Source of the DNA: a bacterium
GTDB taxonomy: Bacteria; Zhuqueibacterota; Zhuqueibacteria; Residuimicrobiales; Krinioviventaceae
Direction: 5' to 3'
Assembly (NCBI GenBank): GCA_029561455.1
Contig: JAKQIY010000027.1
Coordinates: 1-49,221 of the forward strand
DNA: 49,221 nt
Position numbers and translations under genes: made by a program. Below the pieces are notes generated by a model. It was not told the DNA's origin. It saw nothing but the letters and a program-made list of their open reading frames with translations, and made no database searches. How positions within the stretch are numbered: the first letter of the stretch is position 1; every line of letters begins with the position of its first letter. Below, one piece after another: positions 17,088 to 26,285 of the stretch.

Positions 17088-18056
17088 ATGAACAAGCGCA
17101 TTTTAGCGGGGATTTGCCTGGTTGTGATGCTAATTACAGCTTTTTCCCAGGTTCAGGGACAATTCACTAAAAAAACCATTGCCATTCTGCCCTTTGCCAC
17201 CAATGGCATAGACGAAATTACCGCTCAAACCGCCGCAGCATTGCTGCGCCTGGAAACGACTAAACTGACCGTCCTGGAAATCCTCCCGGAAAAACGCACC
17301 CTGGAGATAACCGGCGGCAATTCCTGCTTTGAGTTGTCTTGCGCGCTGGAATGTGCAGCGCAAGCCCCGGCCGACCTGGTAATTATGGTGCGGCTGGATG
17401 CCCTGGGAGAAAAAGTGATTGTAACTTACCAGTTGGTGGATGTGAATGCCCAACAATCCATTTTCATGGATAAAACCACCTCCGCCTCGATAGAAGACCT
17501 GGAAACGGTCATGCAGCGGGTGGCCGCCAGTATCGTCAACCGGGAACCCATTGAAAAGGGCGCAAAAATAGGTGTGGTTATGCAAAGTGAATCAAAGGAT
17601 TTATATCACCGCGGGTCGAACAAATTCGGCGGCTTTGCCTTTGGTTATCTCTATCCGCAAAACGGTTATGACGAGGTGGAAAATGCCTTTACCATGGAAT
17701 TCCGCACCGGCTCAGAAATGCCGACTTATAATATGGGCATGCTGCTGGCGTTTCGCAAAGGTTTTGCGATGAATATTTACTCCAACTTTTTATTCTCCAA
17801 AAAAGATATTTGTCCGTACCTGGGCGGCGCTTTTGGCTTTCACTGGGTTTCGCATAATAACCATATCTATTATGATTCCTATGGTTATGAACATGAAAAA
17901 GAACAAAAAGGCGACGGCTTTGAATTGACGATCAACAGTGGTTTGATATTGCTTCGTACCTATGATGTTCAGGTATTGCTGAACCTGGCCTTTACCCATA
18001 CATTCAACGATTATAACGACCAGGGCGTGGTGTTCACACTCGGTTTGTTAAAATGA
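17088..18056 (+). CDS. Exported protein: CsgG/TolB-like N-domain plus beta-barrel-like C-domain
   Basis: Protein of 322 aa. It has a signal peptide (1-25), then a ~130-residue alpha/beta domain starting KKTIAILPFATNGI and including CALECAAQAPADLVIMVRLD and a VTYQLVDVN strand. This is the outline of the CsgG/LpoB/TolB-N-like domains found in exported proteins that respond to or build envelope machinery. From residue ~170 it continues with a barrel-like domain shared with the preceding gene (NIYSNFLFSKKDICPYLGGAFGF..LAFTHTFNDYNDQGVVFTLG). AAGGG precedes the ATG. The two genes are probably a tandem duplication in which only this copy kept or gained the N-domain. Function unknown. Confidence 0.78.
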   Translation: MNKRILAGICLVVMLITAFSQVQGQFTKKTIAILPFATNGIDEITAQTAAALLRLETTKLTVLEILPEKRTLEITGGNSCFELSCALECAAQAPADLVIMVRLDALGEKVIVTYQLVDVNAQQSIFMDKTTSASIEDLETVMQRVAASIVNREPIEKGAKIGVVMQSESKDLYHRGSNKFGGFAFGYLYPQNGYDEVENAFTMEFRTGSEMPTYNMGMLLAFRKGFAMNIYSNFLFSKKDICPYLGGAFGFHWVSHNNHIYYDSYGYEHEKEQKGDGFELTINSGLILLRTYDVQVLLNLAFTHTFNDYNDQGVVFTLGLLK

Positions 18057-18279
18057 TACTCCTGGCGCCGGTACTATTTTCGGCGCATACGGATTAACCA
18101 GACTTTGCCGGTGAAAAAAACTTGTGTGCTGCGCATTTTGGACATTAAATACTTTAATAGCGAAAAGTTTCCTAGTTCATACAAGGACATGCCCCCGGTG
18201 CATACTTCCTGGAATTACAAGCCCGTGAGCGAGACGGTCGTCGAGCAGGGCTGTAAACGGATTACGAAAGTGAATTGGG

Positions 18280-18501
18280 CCGGTCATCGGGTAGTCCCGT
18301 TGCTTCACCTTTCGGGACGTATTGAGACGAATCTCTACCCGACAACCGGTTTTCGGGTTAATCACATCATTGCCATGACCTTCATGTCGTGGGACAAATA
18401 AAGCAAAAACATGGCTTTAGCCTAAACAAGTATTTGACTAAAGTCGATTTTTAGTTTTAGTAATCCACGTCATAAATGACGTGGCAATGAACAAAAAGAT
18501 T
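18280..18501. repeat. Long direct repeat E, copy 1
   Basis: About 220 bp, similar along its whole length to 19023-19246 and in the same direction. It is built of successive hairpins: GTCCCG/CGGGAC; GAGACGA; a CCTTCATG palindrome; GGCT-TT-AGCC; TTGACTAAAGTCGA; and CCACGTCAT-AA-ATGACGTGG. Confidence 0.85.
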
Positions 18502-18554
18502 AGTGCTCACCCCAAGTCAAGCCTGTAGGTTGTGCCTGCGGCCTGCCAGCATTT

Positions 18555-18655
18555 CAGTGGAGTCCACCTGGGGCACAGGACTGCTATAAAGACAACCCTA
18601 TGACTCCGAACCTGACCGATCATGTTCTATATGTGCGGCGAGGTGGACTACACTT
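18555..18655. repeat. Element A, copy 3
   Basis: 101 bp with ends AGTGGAGTCCACCT and AGGTGGACTACACT. Relative to copies 1 and 2 both arms have changed at matching positions, so pairing is kept. It is followed by the REP-like palindrome at 18681-18728 (TCTCGATACG, core GTCCCGC-TTG-GCGGGAC, CTCGACGACCG). Confidence 0.8.
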
Positions 18656-18794
18656 TGCTGCGTATTGACCAGAAAATGTCGTCTCGATACGTCCGTCCCG
18701 CTTGGCGGGACGGTCTACTCGACGACCGTACTTTTCCAAACCTTTACCGGTCATCGGGTAGTCCCGTTGCTTCACCTTTCGGGACATGTTTGTA

Positions 18795-18981
18795 GTCCCG
18801 GCTTTAGCCGGTTTCATCCTGATTGCAGCTCGGCATGGGGATGTTCCCCATGCCGCAAGTTAAAATCGGACATGTTGTCCGGCAAGAAAACAAAACAAGG
18901 GGCAACAGCCCCTTGTTCCAGGGTAAGAAACCCTGGCCTATTTCCCAGCGCCAGGATGTGAATCCCGGCGCGATCAAAATG
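18795..18981. repeat. Array of six different hairpins
   Basis: In under 190 bp: CCGGC/GCCGG; GGCATGGGGA/TTCCCCATGCC; CGGACA/TGTCCG; CAAGGGG/CCCCTTG; CCAGGGT/ACCCTGG; and CGCC/GGCG around AGGATGTGAATCC. No gene lies in 18057-20061. The whole 2 kb is repeat-derived or AT-rich spacer, with an A15 run near 19738-19752. Confidence 0.7.
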
Positions 18982-19022
18982 TTGACAAGATGGACAGCCT
19001 GGACTGCGTATCATCTGCCTGA

Positions 19023-19246
19023 CCGGTCATCTGGTAGTCCCGTTGCTTCACCTTTCGGGACGTATTGAGACGAATCTCTACCCGAGAACCGGTTTTCGGG
19101 TTAATCACATCATTGCCACGACCTTCAGGTCGTGGGACAAATAAAGCAAAAACAGGGCTTTAGCCTAAACAAGTATTTGACTAAAGTCAATTTTTGATTA
19201 TAAAATTTACCACGTCATAAATGACGTGGCAATGAACATAATGATT
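19023..19246. repeat. Long direct repeat E, copy 2
   Basis: Partner of 18280-18501. Palindromes differ from copy 1 in ways that keep pairing, e.g. CCACGACCTTCAGGTCGTGG is perfect here. A shorter fragment of the same repeat (TAGTCCC-TTGCTTCACCTTTC-GGGAC) is at 18749-18786 and at 19287-19322. Confidence 0.85.
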
Positions 19247-19353
19247 TCTCCTTGCTGCATTTATCAGAATGAAAAAAACATTACGGTTATCTGGTAGTCC
19301 CATTGCTTCACCTTTCGGGACGTATCGAGATGACCGAAAAGCGGCCCGGCATG

Positions 19354-19382
19354 TCATTCCGAGGAGCTTGCGACGAGGAATC
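19354..19382. repeat. REP-like sequence CATTCCGAGGAGC..GACGAGGAATC
   Basis: An imperfect palindrome pairing ATTCC with GGAAT. A similar piece in reverse orientation (GATTCCTCGTCGC..GGGATGAC) lies at about 24539-24567, in the gap between the matrixin and Wzi-like genes. Confidence 0.55.
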
Positions 19383-20061
19383 TTTTTATTGCTAACCGGG
19401 CGAAGCATCTTTATCAGGACCGGTTGACTTGAATAATTAGTCCGGAACAGATGCTTCGCCCCTACAAAAAAATTGTTTCCCCGGCGCGATCCTGGTAGCT
19501 TGAGGGTCGGTTTGCGACTCGGCAGTATTACCTATTACAACCCAAACAATGGCCGGGCACACTCTGCTTAAAAACAATGGAAAATTGATTATCTGGCCAC
19601 AATTTCCGCATTTGTCACATCGAATATTAAATCTTTATGCTTAATGTGAATATTAATGGATAAAATTAGTTTTAATGTGTAAAATATTACTGCGAGTTTA
19701 ACAGTAAAAATTTGTCTTGTATACGGCAAATTATGAACAAAAAAAAAAAAAACCACGAAATTAAAATTTTTTCTTGACAAATTCTTTTAATATTTGTATG
19801 TTTGCTTACATACTCCCACGCTTAAATTACCAGGGTTTAGTTAAAAAGCGCCGGGAATATGGGTTATATGTTACGGGCGATTGTATATAATATATTATTT
19901 TACGAGCTTATATTAAATTGCTCCGACACGGACTGATTTTGGGGCCCGGGGCGGATTGTTAGACATTAATGGATAACTTGGTTATTGTATGATGTCCCAA
20001 ATAATTAAATTTCTTTCTAATAGTTAATTCAAACATCATTTTATTCAAATTGGGAGGTCTC

Positions 20062-21174
20062 ATGAAAATATACTATTTCATATTTATTGGTATTATTCTC
20101 TTTTTTTTTATTTTTGTTTCTTGTATACGAGACAAATCTGTCGATGTGCCGAATGGAGACAACCCACCCATTAAGAATAATCTGATGATAGTATATCCCA
20201 ATAGCGGCAACAAAATTACATTAGTCGATTATAATACCCTGGAGATTGTAAAACAAATAATCGTGGAAATCCCGGATTCCCTGCAAATTCAAAGAATGTG
20301 CCTGTCTACCAACCATGACTATTTCATTTTTTCCGCCAGCGATGGAAAACCATTTTTTCGGAACTATTTTATAAGTTATAATATAGCCCAAGACTCTGTT
20401 GAAAACATTATAGCAACAGACCTAGATTCCATCGGCGCGCCCCGTATAACCGCCGCAGGCCTGCCAGCACAGCCCGGTCTTTTTTATTTATACACTCATA
20501 ATGTGGGTTTGTATTCAATCGACTTTATTACTAAAAAAATAATTACTATATCCCCTGAATGCGGTATGCCGAATTATTTTTATTCTTCCCCCAACCAGGA
20601 ATGGATTGTATTAAATAAATACTTTACCGGAAATGAAAATGATTATACCGAATTAAGATTTTATAAAACCATAAATGGCCTGGCCCAACCTGATTTTATA
20701 CTAAACATGAATGATCAAGACAGTGTAGATGTGGTTGATCTGGTATTTTCACCAGACAACACTCAAATCTACATATCCTATTTACTTTCAAAGCGACGGG
20801 CTGTATATGAAAAAGCATTTTTCGGCAGTTATAACCTTGTAACAAAGCAGTTGCATTCATCTTATGTAGCCCTGCCCTGGAGCGCAAATCCCTATCAAAT
20901 AGCTTATAGTGAAAAACGCCGGGAAGTATATATGGCAGGCGAATATGCCGAGTTAGTAATCATTGACACAAGTACACCGATATATTCAATTAAAACTGCC
21001 ATTGGCTTGCCGGGGAAAAAGCCCGGGCCATCAGAAATTCTGATAACGCCGAATGAAAATGTGGCTTTTGTCAGCTGTGCTGATAGTGATTTTATTGTGG
21101 CAATTGACTTGGATAAAAGACAGGTTATTAAACAAATTAATATTCATAATTCATATCTCATGATGCTTTTATAA
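20062..21174 (+). CDS. YVTN-type beta-propeller lipoprotein
   Basis: About 370 aa from the ATG at 20062, chosen because GGGAGG lies five bases upstream. A TTG at 20050 in frame is less likely. The N-terminus is a lipoprotein signal ending FVSC (Cys ~20). The remainder shows repeated blades of the surface-layer/YVTN propeller type: NSGNKITLVDYNTLEIVKQI near the start and SDFIVAIDLDKRQVIKQINI at the end, with FSPDNTQIYISY between. Such proteins sit outside the cell and bind partners or ligands; the ligand is unknown. It is AT-richer than the glycosidase genes, like the following two genes. A possible TTGACA/TATGTT promoter lies at 19774-19802, leaving a leader of about 250 bases. Confidence 0.85.
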   Translation: MKIYYFIFIGIILFFFIFVSCIRDKSVDVPNGDNPPIKNNLMIVYPNSGNKITLVDYNTLEIVKQIIVEIPDSLQIQRMCLSTNHDYFIFSASDGKPFFRNYFISYNIAQDSVENIIATDLDSIGAPRITAAGLPAQPGLFYLYTHNVGLYSIDFITKKIITISPECGMPNYFYSSPNQEWIVLNKYFTGNENDYTELRFYKTINGLAQPDFILNMNDQDSVDVVDLVFSPDNTQIYISYLLSKRRAVYEKAFFGSYNLVTKQLHSSYVALPWSANPYQIAYSEKRREVYMAGEYAELVIIDTSTPIYSIKTAIGLPGKKPGPSEILITPNENVAFVSCADSDFIVAIDLDKRQVIKQINIHNSYLMMLL

Positions 21175-21316
21175 AAAATTTATAATAATACCGGAACATA
21201 TTAATTTGTGATTTCTATGTTTGTACAGAAAAGTATTATTTCTAAAAGAGCCCCCCCTGCTTGTTAAGAGTTGTGAAATAAAAAAATTTTAACTTTACTA
21301 ACAGGAGGTAATAAAA

Positions 21317-21868
21317 ATGAAACGCTTACTTTATATGCTTGTGCTTGTTTGGTTATTTCTCCAGCCAGGTAATGATGTTTTTGCCTGGCATGTTAAAAAC
21401 ACCTTAAAGGGATTAACAGAATCTTCCCCTCTTATTATTACAGGAAAAGTTACTCACATAGCAGCAAATATTGAGATTATAAATAATCAAAAAATCGTCT
21501 TTACCTGTGTAACTCTTGAACCGGAATTGGTGTTACAAGGGGAAAAACCAGGGTCCGCGCTTACAATTAAAATGGTAGGAGGTTTATCCGGGGAAAGAGG
21601 AACCTGGCACGAGTTATACCAGGAGTTCAATCCGGGGGAAGAAGTTTTAGTATTCCTGCATCCATTAGATAAGCGAAATAATGTCTGGGAAATGAAAAGT
21701 ATTTCCAGCAAATTATCAGTTGCGAATTTGGATGGTAAACAAAAATATGATTGTTCCATGCTTTATGCCGATGAGGTGTCAAATTACGATAACAATGTTT
21801 TTTTTGAAAAAAGTGTTATAATCGACAGAATAAATAATTATCTTCAGGCAAAAAAGGGAGGAAAATAA
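21317..21868 (+). CDS. Small secreted protein coupled to the matrixin gene
   Basis: Protein of 183 aa with a signal peptide ending near AWHVKN. Residues ~25-110 form a beta domain: SPLIITGKVTHIAANIEI, FTCVTLEPELVLQGEKPG, IKMVGGLSGERGTW, NPGEEVLVFLHP. This outline is common in small exported proteins encoded beside matrixin-type proteases. No catalytic motif was recognised. AGGAGGT precedes the ATG. The stop lies one base before the metalloprotease start, and the latter's SD is inside this gene, so the two are almost certainly translated together and probably act together (chaperone, inhibitor or substrate adaptor are all possible). Confidence 0.8.
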   Translation: MKRLLYMLVLVWLFLQPGNDVFAWHVKNTLKGLTESSPLIITGKVTHIAANIEIINNQKIVFTCVTLEPELVLQGEKPGSALTIKMVGGLSGERGTWHELYQEFNPGEEVLVFLHPLDKRNNVWEMKSISSKLSVANLDGKQKYDCSMLYADEVSNYDNNVFFEKSVIIDRINNYLQAKKGGK

Positions 21869-21869
21869 A

Positions 21870-24368
21870 ATGAAGCGTTTATATTTCAACCTTTGGGTTA
21901 TAGTAATAGTGTTGATTTTTTGTTCATTTGTACAGGTTTTTGCTTACCGCCTAATAAATCCAATAAGTCCAACTTCACCTTATGGTAAATCACCACAATC
22001 CGGCCCACCTTTTCTCCGGTTTGGCAGCGTTAATCAAAATTATCATTATGTCAATAGCGCTTATAATAATTTTACCACAAATGTTGAAAGCGCTTTTTCC
22101 AGTTGGAATGAAGCCGGCACGGTAACTTTTGACTGGGATGCATCTGCAGGTCTGGGGTTAAATACATATTATAACGATGATCGTAGTGACTCAGGTATTG
22201 TAAACCCGGGTGAAGCCGGCGTGGGTTTTTATCAAAAAATTCTTGATATGGAAGACTCTTATATCCAACTGAATACGTTACATACCTGGTTGAATAATGG
22301 AACACAAGATTTATTCAATGATAATTTTGATGTAGAGACGATAATACTTCATGAAATCGGCCATATTCATGGTCTGGCGCATCCACTTACCAGCAGTTAC
22401 GATTACGAAAATGGAGACCCGGATGCCCCGATCATGGCCGGCGGTGATAATAAGTATTTTTTGACCAATATTGCAAGAGAGCTGAGTGCAGACGATGAAA
22501 ACGGTACTCGGTTTTTGCAATATAATGCCTGGGTACCGAAACAGTGTTCTACGCTTTTGACTGCTTTGAACAATACCTTCTCAGGCGTTACCATATATTT
22601 CACTTCGGGGATGCAAACTTTATCTCAAGATTTAACAGTTTCCTCAGATAAAACATTACGAATAAAAACCGGCACGACTCTTATTATGAATGGATACAAA
22701 CTAACTACAACTACCGGTACAATAATAGTTGAAGCCGGCGCAACAATAACGCCGTGCATCAAACGTATGTCAAGCAACTCAATAAAAGGTTTATATCCTA
22801 CTATTACCTCAGCTATTATCGACTTGTCTGCCGGTCAGTATATTAGCCTCGGAGCCGGTACTATTACTGAAAATGTCTCCATGCCCAGCAATTTATCATT
22901 ATATGGTACTGGTATGAATGCCACCACAATAAATGGTAATGTGGCCTTTACCAGCAAAAGTAACAGTGAAATATCTGAATTAACAGTTAACGGCGATATT
23001 ACAGTGAATGGTGGTTCCGGAATTTGTATAAATAATTTAAAAGCCAAAGATATAATTGATCTGGAAAACGGTTCTCTTCATGTAATAAGTGATGTAACAT
23101 TATCTAATAGCGGTTACATTGATATTTATCAAACAGCGCCAGATTTAATGTATGTCACTTCAAGCAATAGTGTAAACTATGGCGTTATTTGTGGAGATGC
23201 CGATTATAGTATGTATGGCGGCGTCTTTGAAAACAAAACCCGCGCGCTGTACTGTGTCACCAATTCTGATGTAATCGTCGAGGAAACGGAGTTCTGTAAC
23301 AATACCTATGATATTTATAGCGCTAACGGCAGTTCGGTAGATGTTTCCGGTTCGCCGGTGATTATTATGTCTTCCTGCCCGCCGCCAATATATGGTTCAG
23401 TAACGCTTAATGATCCCTGCACAGCCTGTGCTTTGCCCAAATTATCACCTGATGCGACAAATTATGAATATTCACTTCCCCTGGAAGGTATTGATGGCTC
23501 GCCTGAAAGTGTGGAATTTGCAGAATCAAGTAACTTGTTTAGAGCAATTCAAACGAGCATTTACCAGGATCGTAAAGACAGCGTTCGCTACGACATCAGC
23601 AAATACGCGCCCCAATACAACCAGGTAATAACCGGCCTGAAGGCGTTTGTAGCCAAATACCCGGACACTGAATATGCCCAACATGCGCTTAAATTCATCG
23701 ATTACAGCTATCGCGCGCTGGATCAGCAGGATACTTTTGCCGCATACCTTACTGCGCTTGGTAAAGACGCCAAATACAAATCCCTGCAAACCGCCATTAA
23801 AAGCCAGTTCATTCCTTATTACGTTGGCAAAGGCGAATACCAAACCGCGCTGAATCTGACCGATGAAGTGATGAAAGCGCAAACCGATCCCGAAAATGCG
23901 CTGTATTACCTGTACCGCCAGGGCGTTATCTATCACAAATATTTAAAAGACGCCGCTAAAGCGGAAGAGATTTATAAGCAGGTTATTGATACCGATCCGA
24001 ATTCGGCCATGGCGTTTTCCGCCGGGGTGCGGTTGGGCAAGCTCGGCCAGGTATACGAAGGCGAAAACAAACCTTCTCCTACTGAACCGGAAGTAAAATT
24101 TGCCATTCGCAACCATCCCAATCCGTTCAACCCGGTTACCAATATCCAGTTCGACCTGCCGGCAGCAGACCACGTAACCTTAAAAGTCTATGATATAACA
24201 GGCCGCGAAGTTATTACACTAGTGGATGCTCTGCAGGGCGCGGGTTCGCATACCATTATGTGGAACAGCCAGGATAAATTCGGCCAACGCGTCGCCAGCG
24301 GCATGTATTTCTATCGCATCGAGTACCGGGGCCAGGTTCTCACCAACAAGATGATATTAATGAGGTAA
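21870..24368 (+). CDS. Matrixin-type zinc metalloprotease with T9SS tail
   Basis: Protein of 832 aa with a signal peptide (1-25). Residues ~45-220 are a matrixin-like protease: HEIGHIHGLAH with zinc ligands His161, His165 and His171 and catalytic Glu162, then PIMAGG as the Met-turn. The middle (~240-540) is repetitive and beta-helix-like. Residues ~560-740 carry helical TPR-like repeats (FVAKYPDTEYAQHALKFID, LKDAAKAEEIYKQVIDTDPN). The end is a T9SS sorting domain (RNHPNPFNPVTNIQF..KMILMR), in which the usual QNYPNPFN is varied to NHPNPFN. It likely degrades protein outside the cell. Base composition shifts at about 23.5 kb: the beginning is AT-rich and the TPR-plus-tail part is GC-richer, which hints at a composite gene. 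Confidence 0.9.
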   Translation: MKRLYFNLWVIVIVLIFCSFVQVFAYRLINPISPTSPYGKSPQSGPPFLRFGSVNQNYHYVNSAYNNFTTNVESAFSSWNEAGTVTFDWDASAGLGLNTYYNDDRSDSGIVNPGEAGVGFYQKILDMEDSYIQLNTLHTWLNNGTQDLFNDNFDVETIILHEIGHIHGLAHPLTSSYDYENGDPDAPIMAGGDNKYFLTNIARELSADDENGTRFLQYNAWVPKQCSTLLTALNNTFSGVTIYFTSGMQTLSQDLTVSSDKTLRIKTGTTLIMNGYKLTTTTGTIIVEAGATITPCIKRMSSNSIKGLYPTITSAIIDLSAGQYISLGAGTITENVSMPSNLSLYGTGMNATTINGNVAFTSKSNSEISELTVNGDITVNGGSGICINNLKAKDIIDLENGSLHVISDVTLSNSGYIDIYQTAPDLMYVTSSNSVNYGVICGDADYSMYGGVFENKTRALYCVTNSDVIVEETEFCNNTYDIYSANGSSVDVSGSPVIIMSSCPPPIYGSVTLNDPCTACALPKLSPDATNYEYSLPLEGIDGSPESVEFAESSNLFRAIQTSIYQDRKDSVRYDISKYAPQYNQVITGLKAFVAKYPDTEYAQHALKFIDYSYRALDQQDTFAAYLTALGKDAKYKSLQTAIKSQFIPYYVGKGEYQTALNLTDEVMKAQTDPENALYYLYRQGVIYHKYLKDAAKAEEIYKQVIDTDPNSAMAFSAGVRLGKLGQVYEGENKPSPTEPEVKFAIRNHPNPFNPVTNIQFDLPAADHVTLKVYDITGREVITLVDALQGAGSHTIMWNSQDKFGQRVASGMYFYRIEYRGQVLTNKMILMR

Positions 24369-24452
24369 GTTATGTATATTGTATTTTCCCCAATAAAAAA
24401 CCGGACAAACAGCTGATGTAAAAAAGCTATTTATCCGGCCCTTGTGTAACAC

Positions 24453-24480
24453 AACCCGGCGCTGTCACGCCGGGTTTTTT
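24453..24480 (+). terminator. Terminator after the metalloprotease gene
   Basis: AACCCGGCG (24453-24461) pairs with CGCCGGGTT (24468-24476), followed by a T run to 24480. The rest of 24369-24702 holds a REP-like fragment and the promoter region of the next gene. Confidence 0.88.
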
Positions 24481-24625
24481 AATGTAAGGAATAACTGAAT
24501 ATCACGCAAGGGTTTTTCGATAAATCCACACTTTAAACGATTCCTCGTCGCTCCTCTCCCCGGGATGACAGGATATGGAATTTACTCCGCTTTCCAAAAT
24601 ATTCCCTCTCCCCGTTTATTTTAAT

Positions 24626-24653
24626 TTGAAAAAACCCTGTGAATCATTATATT
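24626..24653 (+). promoter_or_regulatory. Possible promoter of the Wzi/glycosyltransferase cluster
   Basis: TTGAAA at 24626-24631, a 16-base spacer, then TATATT at 24648-24653, about 50 bases before the GTG start. FCB bacteria often use a different -10 consensus, so this is only a candidate. Confidence 0.3.
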
Positions 24654-24702
24654 TTCTGTTGTATACCTGGATGGCTCTGAATTATATACCAAGGATCGTC
24701 TC

Positions 24703-26268
24703 GTGAAAAAAATAATCATCTCCGCACTGCTATATCTATTGATTAACTCTCAACTAATCGGTCAGGCTGTTAACCTGCCCCTGGAACACTGGGCCTATTC
24801 GTTCCTCGAACGCTGTGAAGCCAAAGGACTGATCACCTCCTTTGATCTGCGCGTTAAACCGGTCTCCCGCGTGGTGTTGGCGGAACTGATTATACAAATG
24901 GAACAGCGCCTGCAAACGCAGCCTGGTCTGTTTTCCACAGCGGATTGGCAATTGTTCGAACAACTCAAAGGTGATCTGGTAGACGAACTGGCGGCAATGA
25001 ATATCTCCATAAAAGGCCCGCGGGAAAAACACGCCCTTACTTACAGTGAACAAAACAGCAACTTTTATGTCGATATACAGGGCCGCGAAACGATCATCTC
25101 CAACCGGGGCGATCAATACGATCCGGCGCAGCGCATGTCCGAAACCACCCTGGGCGGCATCATCCGCGGCAATCTCGGCGGCGTCATTGGCTTTTACGCC
25201 GACGCCCGTAACTCTTTACTGCGCGGCAGCGATGTAGAAGGCGAAAGCTTTGATGTTTCTCAAGGCTCGCCGGTGGTTACCTCCGGCTCCAACGTCTACC
25301 GCGACCGTGCCACCGGTTACTTTACCTGGGAAAAACCCTGGCTGCGCCTTGAAGTAGGCCGCGATGAATTTGCCTGGGGTCCCGGCAGCCACGGCGCTCT
25401 CAGCATCAGCGCCAATAATCCCCCGGCCGATATGCTGCGGCTGGGCGTGCGCATGAAGCGCTTCCAGTTCACCAGCGTACACCAGTTCCTCAGCAGCAGC
25501 ATTGGCTCCAAGTACCTGGCCGCGCACCGGTTAGACTTTCTCATCAAGCCCGGCTTGACCCTCGGCGCCACCGAAACGGTGGTTTACGGCGGATGCGATG
25601 TGGAACCGGCCTATATCAATCCCCTCATTCCCTACCATGTGGCGGAACATCACCTGGGCGACCAGGATAACAATACCATGAGCTTTGACTTTTCCCTCAA
25701 CCTCATTCCCAACACCCGCATTTACGGCGAATACTTTATCGACGACATGACTTCCACCGAAAGTCTTACCGGTTATTTCGGCAACAAATTCGCTTTCCTC
25801 ACCGGCATAACCTGGGCGGACGCCCTGTTCGTTCCCAAACTGGATGTGCAGCTCGAATACGCCCGCATCGAGCCCTTTGTTTACGCTCATCAGGACAGCA
25901 TCAATATTTATGTGAATTACGATAAAAGCATCGGCCACTGGCTCGGCCCGAACGCCGATTCTTTTTACCTGTTGGCCGGTTACCAGTTCGACCGCGACAT
26001 CCGCCTGGAACTCTCCGCCGAGCACATCCGCAAGGGACAAGGAGACCTCGACACTACCGATCGTCCCGACAGTGGCGTTAAGAAAACATTTCTCGGCGGC
26101 AATGTCGAATCACGCAGTTTGTTCGGCATCAAACTCACCGACCAGGTGCGCCGCGATGCCTTTATCGCTCTTTCCTACACATTTTCAAAAACCGGTAATT
26201 TACAGCGGCAAAACAATAACGATTCAAACGACCACCTGGCGCGTTTTGAATTTTATTTCAACTATTAA
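24703..26268 (+). CDS. Wzi-like capsule assembly outer-membrane protein
   Basis: Protein of 521 aa from a GTG preceded by AAGGAT, with a signal peptide of ~20 residues. The opening LPLEHWAYSFLERCEAKGLI and the later RLEVGRDEFAWGPGSHGALSIS resemble the Wzi family, an 18-strand outer-membrane barrel that anchors capsular polysaccharide. The rest alternates as expected for barrel strands and ends in an aromatic residue (FEFYFNY), a usual outer-membrane insertion signal. It is the first gene of a plus-strand run with three glycosyltransferases (17 bp to the next start), so a role in binding or exporting the product of that cluster is plausible. Confidence 0.8.
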   Translation: MKKIIISALLYLLINSQLIGQAVNLPLEHWAYSFLERCEAKGLITSFDLRVKPVSRVVLAELIIQMEQRLQTQPGLFSTADWQLFEQLKGDLVDELAAMNISIKGPREKHALTYSEQNSNFYVDIQGRETIISNRGDQYDPAQRMSETTLGGIIRGNLGGVIGFYADARNSLLRGSDVEGESFDVSQGSPVVTSGSNVYRDRATGYFTWEKPWLRLEVGRDEFAWGPGSHGALSISANNPPADMLRLGVRMKRFQFTSVHQFLSSSIGSKYLAAHRLDFLIKPGLTLGATETVVYGGCDVEPAYINPLIPYHVAEHHLGDQDNNTMSFDFSLNLIPNTRIYGEYFIDDMTSTESLTGYFGNKFAFLTGITWADALFVPKLDVQLEYARIEPFVYAHQDSINIYVNYDKSIGHWLGPNADSFYLLAGYQFDRDIRLELSAEHIRKGQGDLDTTDRPDSGVKKTFLGGNVESRSLFGIKLTDQVRRDAFIALSYTFSKTGNLQRQNNNDSNDHLARFEFYFNY

Positions 26269-26285
26269 TTCCAGGCGCCGGTATT

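Noticed and set aside
18105-19068. Several ORFs of 62-98 codons
   Set aside because: All overlap repeat E, element A copy 3 or the hairpin array; palindromes explain the open frames.
18280-19246. CRISPR array
   Set aside because: Two long direct repeats with intervening hairpins, but no short regular repeat-spacer pattern and no cas gene.
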